DNA of 64,000 bases, taken from Peribacillus deserti. Its GTDB lineage: Bacteria > Bacillota > Bacilli > Bacillales > DSM-1321. The notes beneath the pieces are model-generated. The model was not told the DNA's origin and made no database searches. It worked only from the letters and a program-made list of their open reading frames with translations. The translations under genes were made by a program, and so were the position numbers. Shown here one piece after another: positions 1-9,175 of this stretch; within the stretch, counting starts at the first letter, position 1, and each line of letters opens with the position of its first letter. Location: NCBI RefSeq assembly GCF_016909175.1, contig NZ_JAFBFI010000009.1, forward strand, positions 116,873 to 180,872, read 5' to 3'.

Positions 1-962
1 TCTTGAATACGGGAATATGGATTTTTTGGATTTGTAGAATAGCTGCCTTCAGGTGCATTAAAGTGGAGCGGATTATAGCCCCAGTTATATTCCTTAAGGG
101 GATCGGTCTCATTGACTCCTTCAAAATCATTGACCGGCTGAAGCTCTACATGCGTGATACCCAGCTCCTGCAAATAGTCTATTCCGGTACTGCTGCCGTC
201 AGACGAAACAGTTCCTTCTTCCACAAACCCAACATATTTCCCTTTTCTGGTTATTCCGCTTTCAGGATGAATCGAAAAATCTCGAATATGCGCTTCATAA
301 ATAATGGCGTCCGTTGGTGAGTGAAGCGGAGGAATCTTTGGCCATTCAATGTTCGTTTTGGCCAAATCGACAACAACCCCTCTTTTGCCATTTAACGAAA
401 CAGAAACGGCATAAGGGTCTACAGCCTCCACCCATTTCTTATTCACACAAATCTCATATATATAATGGATGCCTTCGAGGTTTCCTGGGACTTCTGCTGA
501 CCATATGCCCCTTTCCTGCCTTGTACATGAATAAGTTCCCGCTGATGTGCCAGCTGGCAGATATAATTTAACCTTCACTACAGCTGCTGTTGGAGCCCAT
601 AGTTTAAAACGAGTCTTTTCTTTACTGAAAGAAATTCCTAAGTCATTGCCGCTGTAATAAAAGAGATCGTCAAATTCTCTTGTCCTTATAACCGCGCCTA
701 TTTGCAAATCCGTTTGGGATCCATTCCCATCCTCAATCACATAGGATTGATCAAAACTGACAGCCTCAGATGTTTCACAAATATATTTTTTGTTATTTGG
801 CAGTGGGATGATTTCCTTTATTTCTAGATGAGATAGCATGATATCCTTACTTTTTATAGAAAATCGATCAGCCTCACCATTATTGTAGGAGTAGGGCAAT
901 AGAACAGTAATGACTTTCATTGTGTCCAAGTAAGCTAAGAATGGACGTCTTAAATCCTCCAT
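1..962 (-). CDS. amyX: Type I pullulanase (AmyX family), N-terminal part only
   Basis: Debranching enzyme that hydrolyses alpha-1,6 links in pullulan, glycogen and limit dextrins. The reading frame is open from an ATG at 962 (AAGGAGGG ribosome binding site 5 bases upstream) to the window edge, giving about 320 N-terminal residues; the rest lies outside. Visible are an N-terminal accessory part, a CBM48-like beta-sandwich segment around residues 140-190 (KLWAPTAAAVKV), and the pullulanase signature YNWGYNP near residue 300, which separates type I pullulanases from GlgB and GlgX. Region II with the nucleophile is beyond the edge. The lipid kinase gene lies just upstream on the same strand. No signal peptide is seen, so the enzyme is probably intracellular, as known for AmyX. 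Confidence 0.9.
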   Translation of the reverse strand, partial: MEDLRRPFLAYLDTMKVITVLLPYSYNNGEADRFSIKSKDIMLSHLEIKEIIPLPNNKKYICETSEAVSFDQSYVIEDGNGSQTDLQIGAVIRTREFDDLFYYSGNDLGISFSKEKTRFKLWAPTAAVVKVKLYLPAGTSAGTYSCTRQERGIWSAEVPGNLEGIHYIYEICVNKKWVEAVDPYAVSVSLNGKRGVVVDLAKTNIEWPKIPPLHSPTDAIIYEAHIRDFSIHPESGITRKGKYVGFVEEGTVSSDGSSTGIDYLQELGITHVELQPVNDFEGVNETDPLKEYNWGYNPLHFNAPEGSYSTNPKNPYSRIQ

Positions 963-973
963 TGCTTCCCTCC

Positions 974-1939
974 TTAAATTCTTCTAGGCAGTATGTTGAG
1001 TTTTTCTTTAAGTACTCTTATTCTGGCATAAGAGTATCCTGCTATTTCTCCATCCGTCTGTATTGCAGTTTTCTTTGTGGATGAAATGATAATTTCCCTG
1101 CAAGAAAAGCTCTCCACATTCTTTATCCCTAAATGGCCGCCCCAATAAACAGTAATAAATACAAACAGCAGCTTAAGCGGAGAAATATCATGTACGATTA
1201 TCATATTTAACAACCCATCATCAGGAACCGCTTTCGGGGCAATTTTTATTCCACCCCCAAAGTAGGGCTGATTTGCCGCAACGATGAACCATACCTTCGA
1301 ATAGGTCCGACTTTTTCCATCTATTTCTATATGTATATCTGGACGCCGATAAGAAAACAGCTTTCTCAAGAAAAAGAGTATGTAAATAAGTTTTCCCAGC
1401 TTCAGGGTATTAAAATACTTCTTCCAGGCAGAAAGGTTCACCAAATTAGAGACCTCTGCATCAATACCCATACCCAATGAATTTACAAATAACACTCTCT
1501 TATCCCCGATTCTGCTTTCCCCAATATCAATGAGTTTAGGCTCGATTTTATCCTGGCGAATTACGCTGAGCAGCTCAATCACATTTCTCGGGCCGCTGAA
1601 CCCTCTAGAAAAGTCATTAGCAGATCCAGCTGAAATGCAGGTGATGACTGCATTGTGATATTCGGCGGCTCCGTTTATAATTTCATGTAAAGTGCCGTCT
1701 CCTCCAATGGAAACAAGAATGATCGTAAGGCTTGTAGAAGATAGTATTTGTTGAGTTATTTTTGCTGCATGGCCCGGTCTCTCTGTAAAGCGGGCACTAT
1801 AGTGCATGTTCTGGCTGATTAGAACTTTTTCTATCTTTCTCCATAGTGTAAGACTTCCGCCATTTTGTGCTTGCGGGTTGATTATGAAGTATATTGGTAA
1901 TTGTGTCCCTTTATTCTCTATACTCTCCTTCACTGGCAT
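974..1939 (-). CDS. ytlR: Diacylglycerol kinase-family lipid kinase (YtlR-like)
   Basis: Predicted ATP-dependent lipid kinase of the DAGK catalytic family. It has the N-terminal NPQAQNG motif (residues 21-27) and the nucleotide-binding GGDGT motif (residues 79-83), then the beta-rich C-terminal domain with FGGGIKIAP and DGLL. About 321 residues is normal for the family. I take the ATG at 1939 because GAGG-AG lies 7 bases upstream; an in-frame ATG at 1954 would add five residues and has no better site. It overlaps the end of the upstream ytlQ gene by 29 bases, so the two are probably translationally coupled. The lipid substrate cannot be read from sequence; DgkB-like and YegS-like activities are both possible. 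Confidence 0.85.
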   Translation of the reverse strand: MPVKESIENKGTQLPIYFIINPQAQNGGSLTLWRKIEKVLISQNMHYSARFTERPGHAAKITQQILSSTSLTIILVSIGGDGTLHEIINGAAEYHNAVITCISAGSANDFSRGFSGPRNVIELLSVIRQDKIEPKLIDIGESRIGDKRVLFVNSLGMGIDAEVSNLVNLSAWKKYFNTLKLGKLIYILFFLRKLFSYRRPDIHIEIDGKSRTYSKVWFIVAANQPYFGGGIKIAPKAVPDDGLLNMIIVHDISPLKLLFVFITVYWGGHLGIKNVESFSCREIIISSTKKTAIQTDGEIAGYSYARIRVLKEKLNILPRRI

Positions 1940-2897
1940 CTTCTTTCTCCTCATCCCATTCCAATCTCTTATTATATGTGGTCTGACAATAATCTAACAA
2001 AACTTTCGCTGCCTTAAGCTGGTTATGTTTAAGCGGTGAAGAAATACTTCTCATTCTATCCAGCCAATTCTCATATATCTTTTTATCTACAAAAACAATA
2101 TCATGCGGCGCAGCTGGATAATCCATATATCCGTTCCTGGTGAGTACCGCTTTTTTAACAGGGGATTCAATTCCAAATGATGAATATATGTTTGACACAA
2201 TATTAGCCGTTCGATTGGCCGACAAAAGAGGATTTAAAACTTTTTTGTCTCCGTGCACATGATGCCGCTTTAACCAAAAACGTTCCTTTGACCCTATAAA
2301 TGCGGCATCTTCTTCTCCCTCAAGAATGGTGATACACCAGGTTTCTATAGGTGATATTAAAATCACCTCTAATTCTATGGGTGCATTTTTCACTAGAAAG
2401 ATAGGTTTATATAATATAAGGAAATTGTCCGGAAATCTCTGAAGAAAAAATTTAAGCTTTTCATCAAAGAAATATACTTGATCTATATATGACTTTTCTC
2501 GAATCGTGGAACTGACCCATTTCAGCTGAAATCGGAAAACCTTATTGAGGAACATGCGTTTTAATTCATCCAAATTATCAGGCATTGAGGTGACAGCAAA
2601 CAAAAGATCAAGTTCAGCATCAGGGCTCTCTACGGCTGGTCCTCGATAATCTTCCACAATCTCCTGCCTGCCCTTGAGAATCTTCTTCATCTTAGAAAGA
2701 ACACTTTCTTTCTCTTCAGCCATCTCTTTTTCATCGGGTGCAGGTTCAGAACCTAATGTCTCAAGCTCTCCAGCCAGATAGGCAGCTTTTAACTGAGTCC
2801 ATTGTTGTTTTTTCAGCCTCACGAATTGAGCAGGATATCTATATATATCCTGCTCATATCTTGAAATATAATCTTGGAGCTTTATAAGCTGTCCCAT
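1911..2897 (-). CDS. ytlQ: Conserved hypothetical protein YtlQ
   Basis: A 328-residue soluble protein of unknown function. No signal peptide or membrane segment is visible, and the C-terminus is very acidic (EEKEDASEGEYRE). I place it as YtlQ because it sits between a YtlR-type lipid kinase and a ThpR-type 2',3'-cyclic phosphodiesterase, the order known in B. subtilis. It starts at an ATG with AAGGAGG about 12 bases upstream. It overlaps the lipid kinase gene downstream, which points to one transcript. I see no catalytic motif and propose no function. Confidence 0.75.
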   Translation of the reverse strand: MGQLIKLQDYISRYEQDIYRYPAQFVRLKKQQWTQLKAAYLAGELETLGSEPAPDEKEMAEEKESVLSKMKKILKGRQEIVEDYRGPAVESPDAELDLLFAVTSMPDNLDELKRMFLNKVFRFQLKWVSSTIREKSYIDQVYFFDEKLKFFLQRFPDNFLILYKPIFLVKNAPIELEVILISPIETWCITILEGEEDAAFIGSKERFWLKRHHVHGDKKVLNPLLSANRTANIVSNIYSSFGIESPVKKAVLTRNGYMDYPAAPHDIVFVDKKIYENWLDRMRSISSPLKHNQLKAAKVLLDYCQTTYNKRLEWDEEKEDASEGEYRE

Positions 2898-2924
2898 TGA
2901 AATATCTTGCCTCCTTATCTTCTC

Positions 2925-3482
2925 TTATTCCATTATATTAAGGTTGAAGTCCTGAATAGTCTCATAACTTGGGCTCATCCCTATATTTGTCTTATATAAT
3001 GTGAATCTGTCTGCAGTAAATGTGAATTCCCCCAGAGTGCTTAATGAATCGGGATTAAATTTATTGTCTCCTTTATATTTTCTAGCTACCGTAATATGAG
3101 GCTTAAATGGTTTTTTATCCAGTAAAAAGCCAGCCTCCTCACACGAGATGTACACCGCTTTCTGCAGGCTGTATAGTCTGTCTTCATTCTGAACACCAGC
3201 CCATAAGATCCTTGGAGATGCGGCGGGGCCGAATATACCCAGTTCTGTCAGTTTTAATGAAAAACCTGGCTGTTCCAAACATGAATTTCTTACTTTTTGT
3301 ATAGAGTCCTTTAATTTTTCTTCCTCCACTTTTCCAAGGAAAGCTAATGTAATATGAAAATCCTCCGGATGCACCCATTTATTAAAAGTTAATTTATCCT
3401 TTAGTTCAGTGAGATTTTCATGAATATAATATTTTGCTTCATTAGGAAGTTTTAAGGCATAGAAATAGTTTGAATTCGTCAT
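2925..3482 (-). CDS. thpR: RNA 2',3'-cyclic phosphodiesterase (2'-5' RNA ligase family), ThpR
   Basis: A 185-residue member of the 2H phosphoesterase superfamily. Both signature HxTx motifs are present: HIT at residues 43-45 (in HITLAFLG) and HIT at 129-131 (in HITVARK). The two histidines are the catalytic pair. Family members hydrolyse 2',3'-cyclic phosphate ends to 2'-phosphates and can join 2'-5' RNA ends in vitro; the cellular role is unsettled. It is probably the first gene of the thpR-ytlQ-ytlR unit, 27 bases upstream of ytlQ. The start ATG follows an AGGAAG site. Confidence 0.9.
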   Translation of the reverse strand: MTNSNYFYALKLPNEAKYYIHENLTELKDKLTFNKWVHPEDFHITLAFLGKVEEEKLKDSIQKVRNSCLEQPGFSLKLTELGIFGPAASPRILWAGVQNEDRLYSLQKAVYISCEEAGFLLDKKPFKPHITVARKYKGDNKFNPDSLSTLGEFTFTADRFTLYKTNIGMSPSYETIQDFNLNIME

Positions 3483-3809
3483 ATATATATCTTCCTATCT
3501 TTTCTGTATTTTGGCAAATAAAGTTGAAAGAACTTCCAGGCTGCCGCTCGGTTATTTTAATGTACCCATTTTTAATCTGATTTCATCCCTGCTTTTCGAT
3601 ACAGACTCTATAATACGAACCTTGTTAAGTAAAAGAAGGTATGATATATTCTTCATATAACTAATTGACCACAATGACCATTTAGTCACTTTTTGGTTAT
3701 AATGAGGATCATCTTGAGAGAGATCCTTCTTTTTTATCCCGTTATGACTACATGAACATTATAGTCAGTCTTATATATTCATTTACTTATTAGATAAAGG
3801 AGAATTACT
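3483..3809. other. Divergent intergenic region between thpR and yhgE
   Basis: This 327-bp stretch has no credible ORF. It holds the yhgE control region (see 3665-3767) and a second possible promoter, TTGTTA at 3623-3628 with a 17-base spacer to TATATT at 3646-3651. Nothing else is recognisable. Confidence 0.6.
3665..3767 (+). promoter_or_regulatory. Predicted yhgE promoter with two palindromic operators
   Basis: A perfect -10 box TATAAT lies at 3698-3703 with a weak -35 (ATGACC) 18 bases upstream. TGAC-N6-GTCA (3675-3688) sits on the -35 region. A second inverted repeat, TGACTA-N11-TAGTCA (3745-3767), lies between the promoter and the gene. TGACCA also occurs twice in direct orientation at 3666 and 3675. 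In B. subtilis yhgE neighbours a TetR-family regulator, so a TetR-type repressor is a reasonable guess. No such gene is in this window. Confidence 0.45.
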
Positions 3810-6110
3810 TTGAAGGTTTTATCATCATTAAAAGGTGAGTTTTATAACATTATTAAAACTAAAAAGCTGCTTGTAGCTATTATAGGAATTATGTTTATTC
3901 CATTGATCTATTCAGGAGCCTATCTTTGGGCATTCTGGGATCCTTATGGACATGTCGACAAGCTGCCTGTCGCTGTTGTCAATAATGACAAAGGAACCTC
4001 CTATAATGGCAAGAGTCTTACAGTCGGTGCTGACCTTGTTGACAAATTAAAAAAGGAGAAAAAATTTGATTGGCATTTTGTTGAACCAAAGCAGGCTGAA
4101 AGAGGTTTGCAAAATCAGGATTATTATATTGAAATTGAAATTCCGGAGGATTTTTCAAAAAATGCAGCGACTCTTCAAAGCAGCGAGCCTAAAAGCTTAG
4201 AGCTATTATACACGCCCAATGAAGGTGCCAATTATCTGACTTCAAAAATTGGCGATTCAGCAATAGGCCAGATTAAAGAAGAAGTGGCCAATGCTGTTAC
4301 TAAAACATATGCAGAAGCTATGTTTAATAATATTAAAGATGTTTCAAAGGGCCTTGAAGAGGCAAGTAAAGGGGCTGGCGAGCTTCACAACGGAATTGAA
4401 TCTGCAGAAAACGGGGCTGGCCGGATTGACAAAGGAATAAGCTCAGCTAAAAAAGGCGCAAATTATTTACGAAACGGCATAGACACTGCGCTTAAAGGCT
4501 CTACACAGCTTAACAGCGGCATTAAAACCGTTAAATCAGGCACCGAATCTGTAACGGCTAATCTCCGGACTATCGCTGAAAAGTCCATTGTTTTCTCAGA
4601 AGGAATTCAATCTGCAAATGCAGGTGCGAACGTCCTTGCAAGCGGACTTCAAGGGCTGAATGGCGGCTTGGGACAAATGAAAGCCGCCCAGGCCAAGCTT
4701 CTAGATGGAGCCCAGAAAGTGAAGGCTGGCACGGATGCTATAGGAACTGGAGCGAATAATCTTGCTTCTCAAACCGGCCATTGGAAAGAGAGTGCCGAAC
4801 AAACAAGATCTGGCTCAGAAACAGTAAGCAGCGGCCTCAGTCAAATTACTGCACAGGTGGAGTCTATGTCTCAGCAGAGCTCTAATCCTGCAGAAAAGGC
4901 AAAGCTTGAACAATTAAAAGGAAAATTACAGGAGCTGACGGAAGGCAGCAGAAAAGTCGACACGGGATTAAGCGGTCTTGCGGATGGAGCGGATGCAATC
5001 AATATTGGCGCAAACAAGCTTTCTAATGGTGCTGATCAGGCAGCTGCTGGACAAAACAGCATGGTTCAGGGCTTAACTGCCTATGGGGCGAAACTGGAAG
5101 AAGCGCAGACAGGCGGATTAAAACTTGAAACTGGCAGCAGGAACCTTTCTGCCGGCTTAGCTAAGCTTGCTGAAGGATCGAAACAGCTGGAAGAAGCCAC
5201 TAACCGTCTGGCAGCTGGCTCTAACCAACTATCGGATGGTCTTGGAAATCTGTCAGGGGGCTCAGAAGGACTTGTAAATGGAATGTCTAAGCTTTCAGGC
5301 GGTTCGATGAGTCTCCTAACTGGCATCGATCAGTTAAATGGAGGAACCGGGGATTTAGTAAATGGCATGAGAAAACTATCCTCCGGTGCTGGTGAGTTAC
5401 AGAACAAATTGCAGGATGGATCTAAGGATGCAGGAAACGTAAAAGCAAACGACCAGGTGTACGATATGTTTGCCAGTCCAGTACAAGTGAAGGAAACACA
5501 CCTGAACCGTGTACCTAACTACGGGACAGGTTTTGCTCCTTATTTCCTTCCGTTAAGCTTATTTGTAGGTTCATTAGTAGTATCTATTATTTTCCCTCTT
5601 CGCAGGCCTGCCGTCATGCCGCATAGCGGCCTCGGATGGTTTTCTGGAAAGCTCGGGGTATTATTAACTATAGGAATGGTCCAGGCGGTGCTTGCTGACC
5701 TGGTTCTGATTGGCCTGCTTGGTTTAGAAGTGAAAAGTATACCGTTGTTTATTCTATTAAGTATTTTTACAAGCTGGACCTTCCTTGCCATCGTTCAATT
5801 TCTCGTAACTGCCTTGGATAATCCGGGACGTTTCATTGCAATCTTGGTGCTGGTTGCGCAGCTCGTGAGCAGCGCGGGAACCTATCCGATTGAACTAGTG
5901 CCAGAAATCCTGCAGGGCGTCGCTAAATTTTTGCCTATGACTTATGCGGTTGCTGCCTTCAGAACAATTATTTCAACAGGAGACTTTGATTTCATGTGGC
6001 ATAACACCGCCATTCTTGCCGTATTCTTTTCGGCTGCCATTCTCTGTTCACTGGCTTTCTTTATGATAAGTTTTAATAGAGGACATGGCCTGGAAGAACA
6101 AAAGGCTTAA
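3810..6110 (+). CDS. yhgE: YhgE/Pip domain membrane protein (phage infection protein family)
   Basis: A 766-residue membrane protein. One N-terminal transmembrane helix (about residues 19-41) precedes a large extracellular part of some 500 residues, which is a long series of heptad-like Gly/Leu/Ser-rich repeats of the form LxxGxxxxxxG. About five transmembrane helices follow (from about residue 575 to 760). This architecture is that of Lactococcus Pip (phage receptor), YueB/EsaA and other ABC-2-like membrane proteins. The start is TTG at 3810 with AAAGGAG 7 bases upstream. It is a single gene, ended by a strong terminator. The natural role of YhgE is unknown; phage receptor and envelope export or stress functions are both plausible. 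Confidence 0.9.
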   Translation: MKVLSSLKGEFYNIIKTKKLLVAIIGIMFIPLIYSGAYLWAFWDPYGHVDKLPVAVVNNDKGTSYNGKSLTVGADLVDKLKKEKKFDWHFVEPKQAERGLQNQDYYIEIEIPEDFSKNAATLQSSEPKSLELLYTPNEGANYLTSKIGDSAIGQIKEEVANAVTKTYAEAMFNNIKDVSKGLEEASKGAGELHNGIESAENGAGRIDKGISSAKKGANYLRNGIDTALKGSTQLNSGIKTVKSGTESVTANLRTIAEKSIVFSEGIQSANAGANVLASGLQGLNGGLGQMKAAQAKLLDGAQKVKAGTDAIGTGANNLASQTGHWKESAEQTRSGSETVSSGLSQITAQVESMSQQSSNPAEKAKLEQLKGKLQELTEGSRKVDTGLSGLADGADAINIGANKLSNGADQAAAGQNSMVQGLTAYGAKLEEAQTGGLKLETGSRNLSAGLAKLAEGSKQLEEATNRLAAGSNQLSDGLGNLSGGSEGLVNGMSKLSGGSMSLLTGIDQLNGGTGDLVNGMRKLSSGAGELQNKLQDGSKDAGNVKANDQVYDMFASPVQVKETHLNRVPNYGTGFAPYFLPLSLFVGSLVVSIIFPLRRPAVMPHSGLGWFSGKLGVLLTIGMVQAVLADLVLIGLLGLEVKSIPLFILLSIFTSWTFLAIVQFLVTALDNPGRFIAILVLVAQLVSSAGTYPIELVPEILQGVAKFLPMTYAVAAFRTIISTGDFDFMWHNTAILAVFFSAAILCSLAFFMISFNRGHGLEEQKA

Positions 6111-6157
6111 AAAAAAGGATGACTGAGCACATAAGCTCGGAGTCATCCTTTTTTTGC
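6110..6157. terminator. Bidirectional intrinsic terminator between yhgE and pepV
   Basis: The hairpin AAAGGATGACT-GAGC / GCTC-GGAGTCATCCTTT with A-run and T-run on its two sides can end transcription from either strand. Confidence 0.85.
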
Positions 6158-6240
6158 TTTAAGTCTATTTTGGTTCCCCGGGCCGCATGAATAGGCCGGT
6201 TTGTTCCTTACTGACATAAATAGTCTTGTACAGAAAAAAA

Positions 6241-7653
6241 TTATTTCGCAAGTTCATAAATGGCTTTTGCATATATGACAGCTGCTTTAAGCATGTCTTC
6301 AATTTCAATAAATTCATCAAACTGATGCGCTCTCTCTTCCTTGCCTGGAAAAAGAGGTCCAAAGGCGATACCTTGTTTTAGCGATCTGGCATAGGTTCCG
6401 CCGCCAATAGCTAATAGCTTTGCTTCTTCCCCTGTTTCTTCTTCATACACTTTTTTTAGAGTTTGAATAAGGAAGCTGCTTTCTTCCACATGATGTGAAG
6501 GATTATGAGTAACTGTGCTTAATAAAAATCCATGCTCCTTTGCAGCTGCTTCAAGAACACCGCTTCCTCTTTCATATTCATAGGTCACAGGATATCGGAA
6601 ATTAAGCCCCGCTTTTCCACCCTTTTCTTTTGTATATTTCATTGTACCAACATTGATGGTCAGATCACCTGTAATCTCGTCTGTAAATTCCAGTCCCAGC
6701 TTCCTTCCCCTTGAATCTCCAAAGAAGTGGTCATGAAGGAAAGCAAAATAATTCTTCGCCTGTTTAGGCAGCTTCTTTCCAGCAAAAAACGCGGAAAGGT
6801 ATAATCCTGCATTTACTCCATTGTTAGGCTCAGCCCCATGAGCAGATACCCCTTCAATCTCCAATACAAGGCTGTCTGCGCCTTCTTTTGCCCTTCCTTT
6901 CAGCTCATGCTTCTGAAGAAACAAATGAAAATCGTCCTTGAGTTCTTCTGCCTCTTGTACCTGCACTTTGGCAACTGCGTAATCCGGTACCATATTCAAT
7001 CTTCTTCCTGAGGAAAACTCCAGCACATCTAGTTCTGCTTCTGCTTCTGAATCCTGCAGCTCCTGAGTCAGGTGCAGATCCCAGATCCCTTTTTCTGCGT
7101 ATATAATGGGAAAATCAGCATCTGGAGCAAATCCTAGAACAGGCATCTCTTCCTTCTTAAAATAATGCTCTACGCATCTCCATTGTGTTTCTTCATCCGT
7201 TCCAAGAATCATTCTTACCCGCTTCGAAAGAGGCAGATTAAGTTCTTTAATGATTTTCATAGCATAATAAGCTGTCATGGTAGGCCCTTTGTCATCAATG
7301 GCTCCACGCGCAAAAATCTTTCCATCACGGATTTCAGCAGCATAAGGATCTGACGTCCAGCCGTCCCCTTCAGGAACAACGTCAAGATGGCACAGAATCC
7401 CGACAATTTCTTCTCCCTGTCCCATTTCAATATGGGCAGCGAAATTATCAACATTCTTAACTGAAAAACCGTCTTTTGCCCCCATATCCAGCATGAACTC
7501 CAAAGCCTCCTGAATCCCTTGCCCAAAGGGAGCCTCCGGTGTTCCTTCTTCGTCTTCTTCAAGAACACTCCGGATTGCTAAAAGCTTTTGAGTATCTGCT
7601 ATTAGCTGCTCTTTCCGTTCTTCTACTTCTTTTTGCCACTCGACTTGTTTCAT
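6241..7653 (-). CDS. pepV: Dipeptidase PepV (M20 family metallopeptidase)
   Basis: A cytoplasmic zinc dipeptidase of 470 residues that splits dipeptides. The M20 metal-site residues are visible: H89 and D91 in CHLDVVP, D120-D121 in AIDDKGP, and the E154-E155 pair in GTDEETQ. A lid domain follows from about residue 185. I start at the ATG at 7653 (MKQVEW) with GAGGTGG upstream; the longer frame to 7788 has no ribosome binding site and adds a non-homologous tail. The gene stands alone between the yhgE terminator and the divergent ytzE. Confidence 0.92.
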   Translation of the reverse strand: MKQVEWQKEVEERKEQLIADTQKLLAIRSVLEEDEEGTPEAPFGQGIQEALEFMLDMGAKDGFSVKNVDNFAAHIEMGQGEEIVGILCHLDVVPEGDGWTSDPYAAEIRDGKIFARGAIDDKGPTMTAYYAMKIIKELNLPLSKRVRMILGTDEETQWRCVEHYFKKEEMPVLGFAPDADFPIIYAEKGIWDLHLTQELQDSEAEAELDVLEFSSGRRLNMVPDYAVAKVQVQEAEELKDDFHLFLQKHELKGRAKEGADSLVLEIEGVSAHGAEPNNGVNAGLYLSAFFAGKKLPKQAKNYFAFLHDHFFGDSRGRKLGLEFTDEITGDLTINVGTMKYTKEKGGKAGLNFRYPVTYEYERGSGVLEAAAKEHGFLLSTVTHNPSHHVEESSFLIQTLKKVYEEETGEEAKLLAIGGGTYARSLKQGIAFGPLFPGKEERAHQFDEFIEIEDMLKAAVIYAKAIYELAK

Positions 7654-8113
7654 AGAGACCACCTCATTTTTAAGTATGTTCCTTTGAATTGTGCAAAACT
7701 GCCTCAAGGGATGCAGACAGCATTCAGTTATAAGTAGAGTATACCATTTTATTCCTAGACTAATCTTCTTAGGAAGCCCTTCATCCACAATTGTTATTTA
7801 AACCCTTTAAGGCTCCATCACCTGATCACGATACCATAATCCAAAACATCATTTTACTAGAATATTTTACAAGGTTTATTACGTATGATTTAGTGATAAA
7901 GATCATTAAGTTAATATTTTGTTAATTTTCCTTTTCCTTATAGCAACTGCTGTTTAATTTAGTTACAATAAAATCACAAGAAGCACAACAACGGCTGGGA
8001 AAAGGAGGGGTACTTAAGGAAAGTCCTCTGTATAAGACAGATTAAAAAGACCCATATTATTTATGATTCATGTAAAGGTCAGCCTTTTGGAATAATAATA
8101 AGGAGTGGTTTAA
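7654..8113. other. Divergent intergenic region between pepV and ytzE
   Basis: 460 bp without a convincing gene. A candidate -10 box (TACAAT, in TTAGTTACAATAAAA) lies about 150 bp upstream of ytzE, so the mRNA leader would be long. A GGAGGGG at about 8004 looks like a ribosome binding site but is not followed by a start codon with an open frame. Confidence 0.4.
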
Positions 8114-8335
8114 GTGAAACCTTCAACAAATCGAATGTTAACACGTATCAAATCCATGTATGTATTTATCAGGAGAAAAGGTACAGTCACAACACAAGAC
8201 CTTGTAGAAGAATTCGGCATCACTCCAAGGACCATTCAAAGAGATTTGAATGTATTAGCTTATAATGAACTGATACAAAGTCCCAGCAGGGGTCTTTGGA
8301 CTACAACAGCCAAAAAAGTGAAGTTAACCTCATAG
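8114..8335 (+). CDS. ytzE: Small DeoR-type helix-turn-helix regulator YtzE
   Basis: A 73-residue protein that consists almost only of a DeoR-family winged helix-turn-helix (about residues 8-62, with VTTQDLVEEFGITPRTIQRD as the HTH core). It lacks the sugar-phosphate sensing domain of full-length DeoR regulators (about 250 residues), so it has no obvious ligand-binding part. The start is GTG at 8114, with AAGGAG about 8 bases upstream. It has its own terminator. The target is unknown. Confidence 0.85.
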   Translation: MKPSTNRMLTRIKSMYVFIRRKGTVTTQDLVEEFGITPRTIQRDLNVLAYNELIQSPSRGLWTTTAKKVKLTS

Positions 8336-8365
8336 TTCCCCTATTTATTAACTCCATATTAACTT

Positions 8366-8402
8366 ACAAAGAAGCAGTGTGATCATACTGCTTCTTTGTT
8401 AT
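8366..8402 (+). terminator. Terminator of ytzE
   Basis: A 13-bp stem (ACAAAGAAGCAGT / ACTGCTTCTTTGT) followed by a short T-rich stretch. Confidence 0.75.
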
Positions 8403-8424
8403 TTCATAGAAAATAGATTTTTGT

Positions 8425-8453
8425 AAAAAAAAGAGCCCTTATTTAGGACTCTT
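8425..8453 (-). terminator. Terminator of the RsuA-type gene
   Basis: Read on the minus strand: AAGAGTCC, a short loop, GGGCTCTT, then eight T. It lies directly behind the stop codon at 8465. Confidence 0.85.
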
Positions 8454-8464
8454 GTGAAACTCTG

Positions 8465-9175
8465 TTATTCACCCTTAAGCTGTGCGAGCTCCTCTTCCGT
8501 AAGCTCCCTGTACTGCCCCAGCTCTAACTCCTCGTCTAGCGGAAGAGCTCCCATAGATATGCGTTTTAAATAAACTACTCTTTTGCCGACCGCGGCGAAC
8601 ATTCTTTTTATTTGATGGTATTTACCTTCTGTAATCGTTACTTTCACATCACTCATTAATCCTTGCTTCAGAATTTCTAAGTTCCCCGGCTTCGTTAGGT
8701 AGCCATCCTCAAGGAGGACACCTGCCCGAAAAGCCTCTATATCCTCTTCGGTGACCTCCCCTTCAATGACTGCAAAATACGTTTTAGTCACATGCTTTTT
8801 CGGCGATAAAAGCTGATGGGCAAGCTGGCCATCATTGGTCAGGAGCAAAAATCCTTCTGTATCTTTATCCAGCCTTCCTACAGGAAACGGCTCAAACACA
8901 GCATCCTCTGGTTCAAGCAAATCTATCACCGTCCCCTGAGAGGCATCCTCTGTTGCCGACAGCAGACCTTGCGGCTTGTTCATCATCAAATAAATAAACT
9001 CTCTATATTCTACCCTGTCACCTGACACAGTTACGATATCCTCACTAGGATTCACCTGTTGTTTGGGATCTTTTACAGACGCATCATTTACTTTCACAGT
9101 TCCGGTTTTCAGAAGCTTTTTTACTTCTGTCCGGCTGCCATAGCCTATATTGGAAAGCAGTTTATCTATCCTCAT
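8465..9175 (-). CDS. RsuA-family pseudouridine synthase (16S rRNA type)
   Basis: A 236-residue enzyme that isomerises a uridine to pseudouridine in rRNA. An N-terminal S4 RNA-binding domain (residues 1-60) is followed by the RsuA/RluB-type catalytic domain with GRLDKDTEG at 100-108; D103 is the catalytic aspartate. Its length and S4 domain fit the RsuA subfamily (YtzG in B. subtilis), whose E. coli member modifies position 516 of 16S rRNA. The start ATG has AAAGGA 9 bases upstream. It lies downstream of murJ on the same strand, but a terminator separates them. Confidence 0.88.
   Translation of the reverse strand: MRIDKLLSNIGYGSRTEVKKLLKTGTVKVNDASVKDPKQQVNPSEDIVTVSGDRVEYREFIYLMMNKPQGLLSATEDASQGTVIDLLEPEDAVFEPFPVGRLDKDTEGFLLLTNDGQLAHQLLSPKKHVTKTYFAVIEGEVTEEDIEAFRAGVLLEDGYLTKPGNLEILKQGLMSDVKVTITEGKYHQIKRMFAAVGKRVVYLKRISMGALPLDEELELGQYRELTEEELAQLKGE

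Noticed and set aside
7681..7788. N-terminal extension of PepV to 7788
   Set aside because: The added residues are not M20-like and lack a ribosome binding site; ATG 7653 has GAGGTGG.
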